Positions 29,279-41,200 of a stretch of DNA of 64,000 nt are shown here, one piece after another. A program made the position numbers and the translations under genes. Position 1 is the stretch's first letter. Every line of letters begins with the position of its first letter. The stretch is from Nematostella vectensis (taxonomy: Eukaryota > Cnidaria > Anthozoa > Actiniaria > Edwardsiidae). Below the pieces are notes generated by a model that was not told where the DNA came from, did no database searches, and saw only the letters and a program-made list of their open reading frames with translations. The DNA is taken from assembly GCF_932526225.1 (NCBI RefSeq), contig NC_064036.1, forward strand, positions 12,331,181-12,395,180, written 5' to 3'.

Positions 29279-29530
29279 TAGGTTGCGTGTTGGTTGACTG
29301 GAGCCTTAGCCCAAATAGGTTGCGTGTTGGTTGACTGGAGCCTTAGCCCAAATAGGTTGCGTGTTGATAGGTTGCGTGTTGATAGGTTGCGTGTTGGGTT
29401 GACTGGAGCCTTAGCCCAAATAGGTTGCGTGTTGGTTGACTGGAGCCTTAGCCCAAATAGGTTGCGTGTTGGTTGACTGGAGCCTTAACCCAAATAGGTT
29501 GCGTGTTGGTTGACTGGAGCCTTAACCCAA
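29279..29530. repeat. 37-bp minisatellite
   Basis: About six copies of a 37-bp unit (AGGTTGCGTGTTGGTTGACT then GGAGCCTTAGCCCAAAT) run head to tail. In the middle, near 29,356-29,400, two shortened 15-bp units AGGTTGCGTGTTGAT are inserted. The last copies read CTTAACCC instead of CTTAGCCC. Not coding. Confidence 0.92.
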
Positions 29531-31397
29531 GGAAAAACTGTGTTTTTAAACTGCCATGCATTCATTTCATATAGTGTGTTAAAAAGGATTCTGATTCGCG
29601 TCGCGAATTTGCCTTAACATTAAAAACGTCAAGCCGGACTATTTCACCACATTTTAAGAACATGCTAAGAACATGTCGAAGCTCAGATTGCAGAAAAATA
29701 TTGCTTAGTCTACTCAGCATGCTAACTATTACAGCTGTTGATTATTTGTTATTATTTTCATAAACACTAAAATTAAAGGACCTTTCCAGCTTTAAAATGC
29801 TTCAAAAACGAAAACAGTACAGCCTCAACTGAGAATTAGACGTTCTTATAAAAAGAACACACGTTATCCCTCGGGCGTTAAAAAAAAGTCAGGGGACGAA
29901 ACGGTCAGAATGTGTCAATATGCTCATTTCGATTAGCTTGATCAGTAGTGTTGTGATTAAAAAGCATCTTATTTAAACCAATATGAGTCCATACAGTGTA
30001 ATATTCAACACAAGTCTTAAGTCCAAGCGACACGATATCCATATCATCCAAGCCTTATTGTTAATTGGTAAGGCCTCTATTCTTTCAAATATATCCCCTT
30101 TACAAAAGATAGTCTTTGTAACGAATCAACCATTGCACCACTTCACTAACGTTAAAACATGCACAGAACGAAAGCACGCATACAAAAGCTAGGAATCACA
30201 AACTTGTTTTATGCTGATGCTTTTTTTAGTGGATTTGTTGGCCTGAGTTTGTACACTTTGATCCTTTTCTTTTGAATTAAAACGTTCGAAAAAGGGGGAA
30301 GAGACGCTAATTCCTGTCAAAATGCCCTGCTTCGAAACGGAAAAGATAAACAATTCAGGAGAATCAATACTGAGGTAAGTTTAGGAGATAAAATTTCAGG
30401 ATTTTGACGATAAACTCCGTCATTTTCTGGTCTAAAAGCACAACTAAATGTTTTAAATACTCCATATGTATCCGGGTAACAAGGGAAAAAAAAAACAACT
30501 GAAAGATTGCTCTTATCATTCAGCAGCAAGCGCAAATGGTTTTCTTAGGCATGATGTGAAATAATGAAGACAGCTAAGCCTAGAGATGGTAAAATGGAAA
30601 AGTATATCGTTATTTATTATTGATATAAATATTTTGTTATCGAGTATACATTGGAAATAGCGATATTTTTGCAAAGACACGAAAGGAATTTGCACCAAGA
30701 AAAAATTTGATTAACACTATCGAAAGTTCTTTTTATGCACTTCTTGTAGTTCGGTCAAGACCTGGAATACTGATTGTTATATACAGGGGATATTGTTATA
30801 TCAGACTAATGTCTCATCGAGTCTTATCGAGGTTCAAAAACAAAGGTGTTCTGGAAAACAGGTCTGGACCTCCTTCTTTCTCCGTAAAAAAATATGTATT
30901 AAAGCCTGGAATGTCTATAATAAGTATTTTATTATTGAATCTTTCTTTACTATGAGAATCACGCTTAATTCTAATCACTGTTACCATGGAGGGGATTTGA
31001 TTGATTGACAGCGTGATAAAGTCACAACTATTGTGTGCTCTGCTCTCAATGTCACGCAAGGCCTGAAGGCTACTTTGGCTAATTGACACACTGCAAGAGG
31101 TTTTATTTTTTTAGAATTTCTTCCTATTCGAATCTCCCCCATCCCTTTGTAGCTCATTTAGCGATAATCGATAAGCGTTTCTCAATCTATAACCTTTATC
31201 AAGAGAGCATAAGATATCTTATGCTCTCTTGCCTTTATCTCTGTTAAAATTTCCCGGGCGAGGCCAACAGTAAAACATCAATGGTGCTCGCTTTAGCATC
31301 CAAGTCGCTTATGTTTTTTTTTTTTCGCAAGGGGTCCCACATTCAGTAGCACTTTAACTTAATGCAAGATTACTGATACATTTCGAACAATGCGCAT
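29531..31397. other. Gene-free stretch
   Basis: A+T-rich sequence without a recognisable gene. Short open frames on both strands (for example 29,983-30,192, 30,707-30,955, and 30,814-31,089 on the minus strand) show no domain, exon boundary or compositional bias that would support coding. The only structured site is the palindrome at 31,200-31,231, listed separately. Confidence 0.55.
31193..31239. repeat. Perfect 32-bp palindrome flanked by 8-bp direct repeats
   Basis: Positions 31,200-31,231 equal their own reverse complement without a mismatch (half-site CAAGAGAGCATAAGAT, centre GATATC). CCTTTATC occurs at 31,193-31,200 and again at 31,232-31,239, directly abutting the palindrome. The arrangement resembles two terminal inverted repeats fused back to back with a target-site duplication. 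Confidence 0.85.
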
Positions 31398-31650
31398 TTA
31401 AAGCCGCATTGTCACCAGTTTACTTCCGGGGGTCCGACGGAAACCTCAACAGTTAAAGACAAAAGAATCTATTAAAATCCTAGATATTAAACAGGCCATC
31501 CGCTCTAAATTATCGATCACATACTCAAAGAAACTTCCAATAAACACACTGCTTTCAATATTTTGAAATATTTTTGGCGTTTTCCGTTAAAAATCATCGG
31601 AGATTGTTACGCAATCGACCGGAAGTAAACTGGTGATAATGCAGCTTTAA
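31398..31650. mobile_element. MITE-like element with about 30-bp terminal inverted repeats
   Basis: The left end (TTAAAGCCGCATTGTCACCA, continuing to 31,427) and the reverse complement of the right end (TTAAAGCTGCATTATCACCA, from 31,650 back to 31,621) match over about 30 bp with two differences. Total length is about 253 bp. The TTAA at both outer ends may be a target duplication of piggyBac type or simply part of the repeat. There is no open frame, so it is non-autonomous. Confidence 0.75.
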
Positions 31651-32210
31651 TCAGAAGAGCCGCATATTCAGTATTGTGGGGAGCTCTGGGGGATCTTTTT
31701 TGAAATATTGAGCTTTTCACGAGTTTTAGAAGGCGCCCATTTTAAAAGGGGTACGAGTACAAGAGGAGGTGAAAAAGTGCTAAGATTTAGGCCGAAACAC
31801 TTGCAATACATGAGAGATATAGCACGTTCTTATTATAGCTTTTTCTTAACCCCCTCCTCCCCCCAAAAAATATCATCAAAATTATCATTTAAATGAGTAG
31901 GTTTTGTTCTTTCTCTGTCCCAATTTGTAACATTTTTATTTTCTTCCGGCTTCTTGTAAGTCAAAAGCGCAAAAAATGACGTATACTTTGGCCATCTGAA
32001 AGCCGTTTTTTGATTGGCTGTCTCCATGGCGCAGTGACCTATAACAACACACACAATGTCTGAACTCTTTGAATAGTAATGAAGGGGAATAGATTTCCTA
32101 TGCAAGAGATTCTTGCTAAATAGCGAATAGCCTACGATTCTATACTGCAATACAAAAGTCATGTCGTGAAAGCAAGGCATTGGAAAGTCTTGATTGTCGT
32201 CTCAAGAAAT

Positions 32211-35200
32211 ATGTCCAGGAATAGATATGATTATTCGAGAAAATCGTATCGAAACACAGGCCTACTTTCACATTACCATGAGTGTGCTTCCAGAGTATTC
32301 GCGAACGGCAGAAGGTTCGTGGTACTACGGTTGCTCTGCTTCACAGCTATGGCTCCTAAAAGCCAATAGCAAATAATAATTATCTGTGATTTCTTACAGA
32401 CCCAACGAGTACCTCCACAATTTATTTTTAAGCGCTGCAAAGGTAAGGATTACTCGACCATTCACCACAACTTACACGGCTACCATCTTGTGTGTAATTA
32501 GAGTAAGAAGTTTGTAATCCAATCGTATAAAAATCACAATAGAAAAGTGTGTAAAGAATAATTTCATTTCCTTGTGCTTACAGAACGGGGAATATGAAAG
32601 AGTGGAAAACTTTCTTTCTCGTACTACAACATCGGTGAGTACTCCTCAAAATCTCTGCATAAACGCCATAGTCCCCAGCTGTACATTACATTGTTTGCTT
32701 TTCTTTGTCTATTCTTTCGATGTCTACGACTAAAACAAACTCCTGTTTTTAGCCTATTAATGTCGACTTCAAAGATAAGAAAACTGGGAACACAGCTATG
32801 ATCCTAGCTGCTTCTCAAAATCATGGAAAGGTATGAACTTTATTAAAACAAAATATTATTTTCAATACTTAAAACCTGTGTATAATAGATTTATTTCATC
32901 AGAGGAAAAGCTTTAAGTTTATGTCTACATGATATCTTATGCATTTTATATATATTTATATTTTATATATAAGCCAAAGAAATAAACAGAGTATGACCAT
33001 TATAGTAGACATAAGTATTAGATTATTCCTCTAAGTTCCTCTCTAACAAAAACAAGGACCAGCTGATATGTTAATTGAATATTAATGCATCATGTTTCTC
33101 TACGGGACCACACTGTTTAGGCATGTGTCCTTATATGATATGCCGGATGACATCCTGGATGTACTTATCCTCTCAGTTTACTGTGTATATGATTTGTGAA
33201 TCTCCTTATGCATTTTTTTAGCAGTTAATAACCTGTACTACGTAAGCAGGTTAAGAAGTATATTATGCTGAGCTTTTTCATTTGCCATAATCCCTATTGA
33301 AATTAAGAATAAAAGGGCTTTTGTTAATAGTTCCTGAATAGCTATAAGGGAATTTTGTACATATGTATCCATAGTAGCGTGTTTGAAAATATATGTTTAT
33401 CCAGGAAATAAATAACTAATCAACTTTTCTAATATTTACTAACTTCTAAACTAATTGAGAATAACGGGGAAGTGGTTTAGGCAGGAAAAGGGTGAGCCAG
33501 GAATTTAAGGAGGCATTAAAAGAGAAAGTTTATATCTCTATTTATGATTGATGCTATTATTTTGTTGAAAAAATTAATAGGGTTCCAAATAAATTTCCTG
33601 AACCTTTATGTATAGGAGTCATACGAGTTCAGCGTTTTTGTGTTTGTTATACTGGAAAAAAGGAACAAAAGTTATACCACCCTTTGGGCTCTGAATTTTG
33701 TTGTATTGGGGAGATGCCTGCAATTCTGATAGATAGTTTGTGTATCATAGGTGTATCATAGGTGTCACAAGATTTTGGACCTCATCGCAAGCCTAATTTT
33801 TGCGAGAATGTTCATACATTCTCTGTCACAGTCTGTACTCACTCACATTGGCTCTCTTAGGTTTTTTTCACACTTTTACTATATTTCACCCAATTTGACA
33901 AGATTTCTGTCCAAGTTGGGTTGACAGCTATGTGTATGTTTATCTACAGTGTTGGCCCTAGAGCTTGTATCATTGCTGTGCTAAGCGTATCTCTTGGCCC
34001 TGGTTGTATCATTACTGTGCTAAGTGTATCTCTTGGCCCTGGTTGTATCATTGCCGCTAACTGTATCTCTTGGCCCTGGTTGTATCATTGCTGTGCTAAG
34101 TGTATCTCTTGGCCCTGGTTGTATCATTGCTGCTAAGTGTATCTCTTGGCCCTAGGTTGTATCATTGCTGTGCTAAGTGTATCTCTTGGCCCTGGTTGTA
34201 TCATTGCTGTGCTAAGTGTATCTCTTGGCCCTAGGTTGTATCATTGCTGCTAAGTGTATCTCTTGGCCCTAGGTTGTATCATTGCTGCTAAGTGTATCTC
34301 TTGGCCTTGGTTGTATCATTGCTGTGCTAAGTGTATCTCTTGGCCCTGGTTGTATCATTGCTGCTAAGTGTATCTCTTGGCCCTAGGTTGTATCATTGCT
34401 GCTAAGTGTATCTCTTGGCCCTAGGTTGTATCATTGCTGCTAAGTGTATCTCTTGGCCTTGGTTGTATCATTGCTGTGTCAAGTGTATCTCTTGGCCCTG
34501 GTTGTATCATTGCTGCTAAGCGTATCTCTTGGCCCTGGTTGTATCATTGCTGCTAAGTGTATCTCTTGGCCCTGGTTGTATCATTGCTGCTAAGTGTATC
34601 TCTTGGCCCTAGGTTGTATCATTGCTGCTAAGTGTATCTCTTGGCCCTGGTTGTATTATTGCTGCTAAGTGTATCTCTTGGCCCTGGTTGTATCATTGCT
34701 GCTAAGTGTATCTCTTGGCCCTGGTTGAATCATTGCTGCTTAGTGTATCTCTTGGCCCTAGGTTGTATGATTGCTGCTAAGTGTATCTCTTGGCCCTGGT
34801 TGTATTATTGCCGCTAACTGTATCTCTTGGCCCTGGTTGTATCATTGCTGCTAAGTGTATTTCTTGGCCCTGGTTGTATCATTGCTGCGCTAAGTGTATC
34901 TCTTTGCCCTGGTTGTATCATTGCTGCTAAGTGTATCTCTTGGCCCTAGGTTGTATTATTGCTGCTAAGTGTATCTCTTGGCCCTGGTTGTATCCTTGCT
35001 GCTAAGTGTATCTCTTGGCCCTAGGTTGTATCATTGCTGCTAAGTGTATCTCTTGGCCCTGGTTGTATCATTGCTGCTAAGTGTATATCTTGGCCCTGGT
35101 TGTATCATTGCTGCTAAGTGTATCTCTTGGCCCTGGTTGTATCATTGCTGCGCTAAGTGTATCTCTTGGCTCTAGGTTGTATCATTGTTGTTGAACTATG

Positions 35201-38200
35201 GAGCTGACATCACCCTCAGTAATGATGCCGGCCAATCCGTTCTTGATATGGCACCCCGGTCATTAATTCCCCTGCTTATTGGTAAGTAATGTCAATATAT
35301 TTCATTAATTTTTTTACTTTAACTAAGTATCAAAGTCTTTAAAAAATGATGTCTTTTTCTTTTTACAGATTCGGTTGAACGACAAGGTATAACAGTGCTT
35401 TTATATTATACTGTACTATAGTAAATGGATGCTCTAAAGTGACAGCTTCTTGTATTTGTTTACTGTTTTTTTTTATTGATTAGTGTTACTGTCATTTGAT
35501 TGACAGGTACATCATCACGACACCTGTTGCAGGCTGCTTGGCAGGGAAATGTACAAATCCTTAAACGTCTATTGGTAAGGTTAACTGCTTTTTTTTATAT
35601 TTGTACTTTAATTTTTAATTTGAGTAAAGGAATAAGCCTTTTTTTATTTCCATTTTTCAGTCTTCCCCTAAAAAGGTTGATGTAAACTGCACAAATGCTG
35701 ATGGAATGACACCATTGTTGCTGGTTACAAGGGATATCAACATGTTTGAGCAAGGTAGCTTAAATAGAAAGAAGAATTCCATTTACCACTTTTCTTTCTT
35801 TATGAATACTCAGCTATTATGCTTTAGTTTTGTTTATCATTCATTCATTTGCATTTTTCTATTTCTTTCAGTTGAACAGAGATTAGACAGTGCTTATAAT
35901 CCAATCGAAGTTGTGCAAGAGTTGCTTCTGCACAAAGCGTAAGTTTTTCATATTTGATTAAGATATCTTAAGTGTCTTTTTAAGTGTACTGCTGTTTTTC
36001 TTAAACAGGGACTGTAGTATCAGTGGGAAAGAAGGAAGACATGCCCTCCATCAGATTGCAACTACAAGAGGTCCTAATGCTGAAAAAATTGCTTCACTGC
36101 TTATCAAGGAAGGGGGTTGCAATCCAGGTGTGTTTGGAGCAATGCTAAGCATTTTGTCTAAGTGTGTGTAGCAATGGTATTTCATGATAAACTACTGTGA
36201 TTACTTGATATTCGAAGGTAATAAAGGTTAACTTTATTGTTGCTTGTGGTAGATATCCTTGATGGCCACAGGTACTCCCCTATTCACTTGGCATCGAAGG
36301 AAAACAATGTGCCCATCGTTCTGGCACTTGTTGATGGCGGCGGGGATGTCAATGTGAGAGGTTGTGGTGGAAAGACTCCTTTACATATTGCAGTAAGTTT
36401 ACCAGCAAGCTATAGTACTTTGTCATGTGGATGGAATTGTTATCTGACATATCCCTTTGTGTATGATCGTAGGCATCTAATGGTCATCAGTCAGTATCTG
36501 GAGTGCTTGTGGAAAATGGAGCAGACGTAACACTAGTTGATGACCATGGCTATTCAGCAATGGATGTCACATCTAGCCAATCAGTCAGACGCATTCTCAG
36601 AGGTGATTAGCGTGACAGCTCTGTTTCCATTTAACTTTACAAAGAACTCATTTCTCATATACAGTATACCTTCTGCTTTGCAGAAGCATGGGTTGGCCAG
36701 ACTTTAAAGAATAAACCAAGGGCCCACTCAGGTAAATAAACACTAGTTATGCGGTGACAGTTATATGGTCATATTTTTCTCTAGATAGATGATGATGATA
36801 TTGCCAACCATTATTCTATAACTACAGAAAACTAACTAAACGAGGGTTTAGTCATGTAAATATTTTATGCTATCTGTATAACCCTTTTGTGTTTTAGCAA
36901 TGCCTGGCCTTTTCCAAAAACCTGAAGATCAGCTTCAGCTCACCAAGAAAGGTGATCATCAAGAAAATGTGGAGTCCACTGAGAAGTTTGATCCAGAAGA
37001 TGTCATTGTCAACAGGTAATAACCCTTATTCAGAAAGGGTAAAAAATAATGTTTTCATGTAAATAACCTTTCTTTAAATCGTGACGCCAGGTCTTCAAGT
37101 CAAAGCAGTAACAGAACAGAATCTCGAGTCCCACCTCTTGTAACTCCAGAGGCAAAGCTATTATCTCCAAGTCCCCCAAAGACTGGAAACAGACGAAGTA
37201 ATCGCAACAAGGGTACCAGCCTGATAGGAACCATTCCAGAGTCTTGTGAGTAATGCCCCGCATCGAGAAAGGGTTTATTTAGATGAAAAGGATTATGCTA
37301 TCAAAACAAGGTGTTCAGTACCGGAAAAGGGACTTGCTCCAAAACAACTAAAATATTCAAACCTTTAATTACCTGGCTGTAACCAAAGAACTCATGAATT
37401 TAATACTGCGTTTCAAACAACAATGTGTTGCCGTTGACAATGTCATTAGGTTATGGTGAGAAAGTCATCAAAAGAGTAGGGGTATTAAGTAGAACTGTTG
37501 GGCCTGTCTGTCTGAGCTTTAGTATTCATTCCGTTTTAATGAAAAGCGGAATTCTTAACACACCTGTTTGATTTTGTATAGATGGGCAAGTCACCCAGCC
37601 GCGAAGGACTGAGCTCCCATACCTAGCCGTTAAAAACATCGAGCTACATATCGGAAGGTATGGATCAAGCTGCCTTTGTTTTAGAGAAGTCTTATTCAAT
37701 TATTTACAAAGATTTGCTTCAATTTGTAGAAATCCGCGCTCTCCACTCACTGTTGGCTCCAAGTGTTCTCGCGGTACATACATCCAGCGGTATCGCTTCT
37801 ACAAATCACACTCAGCACCAGTCCCTCCTGAAACTCGTCGGAAGCGTTCTCTGCCAGGAACCCCTAACACGCCGCTAGGGCCCCACGGTAGAAGCGTAAG
37901 ACCGCCAACTCGGGTGGCGCCATTACTGACCCGGCGGATCTCCTCCCCTGATCTCCGAGTGCCAGTCAGCCAATGCGGATTGCGTGACAATAGTGGACTC
38001 ACGTGTGTCGGGCAGATCCTTGACCTTGGTATGTACTGTATGATCAAGTGTTCTACTTGCGTTTTCTAGTGTCTGATGGAGTATCCTTGTTTTGCAGATG
38101 CGCTGAGAGCTGGGAGCTCTTGTTCGCGGTCGTTGGCAAAAATATTCTACCCAGAGTCTCAAGACGACTCCCAGCCTCCACCGCCACCACCATGCGACCT

Positions 38201-41200
38201 TCAATCAGAATATCTTGTAGACACTCGATTATACACGACGGTAGACTCCCGATCTAATCCGATTCCCGAATCTGATTTACACACAACATTGGAAGATCAG
38301 ACACTGATCTCCGATTCACCATCAAGGACGATACAACATCAAAATGAATTGAACAACGTGGATCCTACTGTTAACAATAGACACGATACTATGTCGAACA
38401 CTTTTGCTCATATATCTTCACACGACAATAAGGGGGATGCGCCTGCGGCAGATTTACAGGATTCTGCATTCATTACCTTTGAAATTTCAACACACACTCT
38501 ACTACATAAAGAAGAGCAGCACCATAAAAAACAAAACGATATCGAATCTAATGATTTACAAGAGAAGCAAGGCACTGATAATTTAGAAACTTCTGCTGTT
38601 TCTCTTTCAACACAACTGCCTGATTCCTCGACTACAACCTCGAAAGAGGTTGAAAGTAGTCACAAGGATGACGATGAACGCAGAACGATAAATGTTCCCA
38701 GTGGTGATGTAATTATTAAGTCTTTGGAGAAAAATAGTTCAGCTAACTTTGTCTTGGTTGAGACACAGACATTTTCGGCAGAAAAGAGTCCAACGTTTTG
38801 GATTCCTTATAAAGGAGATGAAGCTCCGAGTGTTGACTCTTCTACCAACACGCAAAACGACAGTGATAGTAAGCGATCAAGGACTAGTTCCTCGATGACT
38901 TTTTTCGTGCACTTAAATGACAATGAAGATCAAGACCATGTTCAAGTAAATAAGACATTTTCCAAGTGCAGATTATGTGGTGAAGCCATCACAGAATCAA
39001 CATCTTCACAGTGTGATCGCTGTTCTAAAAAAGTTGCGGACGAGAAAGCATTTTGGGTATCATTGGAAACCCAAACAAAACAAGAAATAGGTGGTGATGG
39101 CTCCACAGAACTAAATGAAACAAATAGAGCTGAAACTGCTAGTCTGTCCATTGAGACTATTGGGATAATAAGATCGTCGACATTTGTCAAAGAAGAGAAC
39201 TCAGAGGAGAGTACTAAAACACCTGAGGGGTGTGATAGTGCACCTTCAGGGGCTGTGGACAAATCAATAGAACCAGAATACGAGAATAAGTCAGCTCCTA
39301 AGGACACAGTTGACTTACTTACTCAGCCCGCTAAAGGGAAACAAAATAGTAGCAAAAGTACTGTGGCACATAATACAGAAATGGTTTTACGATCGTTCGG
39401 TTTAGACAACGAATATGCTATTGAACAGGAAAGTGAGGTGCAACAAGGAGCAGTGTTTGAGAACCAAGAGGCACCTGAAGAGAGTAGCACTTGCATCTCA
39501 GATCCAAGTAAATTACGTGAACCACCCAAATCTGCATGGTCGACACCTAGGCAAGAAAAATCTCCTTCAGGTCTTCAAATTTGCAACCCATTCCCATCGC
39601 CGGTGCCACCAATTAACACCATCCCACCGGTACAGCCTCCTATTGGAGTCCAATGTAGCCGGCCTGTAACATCAGCCAAGAAGAAAGGAAGAGGAAAGAG
39701 TCGGACAAGTACAGCTAAAAAGAGGACGAATAGTGGCAAGGAATGTTCACGTGGATCCGGGTCAGGTGGCAAAAATATTAAAGAGCAAGCCACGAAAGGA
39801 AAGAAAAAAGGGAAAAAGAAGTCAAAATGCAAGGAAATTGAGGTGAACCAGTCAGCAGCTGGCGTTGCGTGTTATGGAGGCGGATTTATCGCAAGCGCCG
39901 CATATGGATGTGTGGAGTACGCACTTAGTCCCGATTTAGACTCAATGCCAACCCTCTCACTTGACCCAAGAGCGTTCTCTGGTCGTCCAGCTAGGGCAGC
40001 AATTGTCAATCTCAGCCCAATACCGGAAGTACCCACTCCCTCTCCGTCACCAAATGAGTCACTCAAAAGCACGTGTAGTAGAAAAGGTTCTCTAGATGGT
40101 TTCAGTCGTACTCCTGCAAGGACCTCTACAGACGGGCTTGAGAAAGAAGCTGCTGAGCTGGATGAGCTGATAACCTTCCTCGATGATGCTGAAAAGGAAG
40201 TGGATGAAGAAAGCGCATCCAAAACGTCACCTAGTGCAGTGAGTGTGGAGAAACAAAGCGATGCCAATGAAGGAGACTTCGATGTTGTAGACGGCGGGTT
40301 TATCTCACGATTTGCCGGCATGTGTATCCCTCGACTGATTCTTTTAAGTCGAAATTCCGACTCCGATGACGAGGATCTGCTTGGAAAAGATGAGCTTCTT
40401 GCCGCAAGCCCCAATACGTCCCCTAGTGAAATTCCAGTGAGTAATATTTGTACCAAAGGTGAGAGCAATGACAATGGGGAATCGGTGAAGGCGTTTGTAG
40501 GATCAAATGTTCTTCCTGATGAGGCCGACGATGATATCGAAGGTATAGTTCACAATTTGATAAGAGACACTGAGAAGACTACCCAGCTCAATGTGACGAG
40601 TCCATATAGCGACGCTGCCAGTACTCATGGCAGTGACACGACCCAGGAACTTACTTCAGGGAATCAATTTGACACATCAACTAAAGACGTTGTGGAGAAG
40701 GATAGCGATGACCAGCCTGGAGACAGACTTAGCAAAGACTGGGACATCTTACGGCAAATGCGAACAATGGAATACTTGAACGAAGTGAATCAAATGCGAC
40801 GGGGTTCTCTAGAAGTCCCGAATGTTAATAATAGTGACCGTGACCACACATTGACGAATGTCTCTAGTTTATCACCTGGCCAGGGTGCTACACTCGAGGT
40901 GTTCTCGGATAATGACTCGTCGTACAACAGCTTGGAGTCTACCCCTCGTACCACATCCGACTGCTCCTCACATGGAAGTAGTGACAGCTTTTTCAGCTCA
41001 CCTCGTGCTGTATCGTCAAGTTTTAAAACAGACTCTTACGACTTTGAGGAGGATTCTTCAATGGGAATCCCCTTTGCTCAGGACATGCACAGAAAACGGA
41101 TATCCGCTGAGAACAGTAGCGGATCTAATAGTAATGATAGCTCATCCACATTGCGGGCTCTCTCGAGCGATAGAAGGAATTCGTCAGGCTGGAGCTCGGA

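Noticed and set aside
32278-32376. Alternative first exon of the kinase gene (ATG near 32,280)
   Set aside because: Its available donors give the wrong phase or create a stop when joined to the 32,400 exon.
34632-34817. [12 protein letters not shown]-type repeat protein frame
   Set aside because: It is translation of the intronic splice-site minisatellite; the frame breaks with each length variant.
39872-40474. 200-codon minus-strand frame in the giant exon
   Set aside because: It is antisense to a well-supported coding exon; its Ser/Leu-rich reading mirrors Glu/Ser codons on the + strand.
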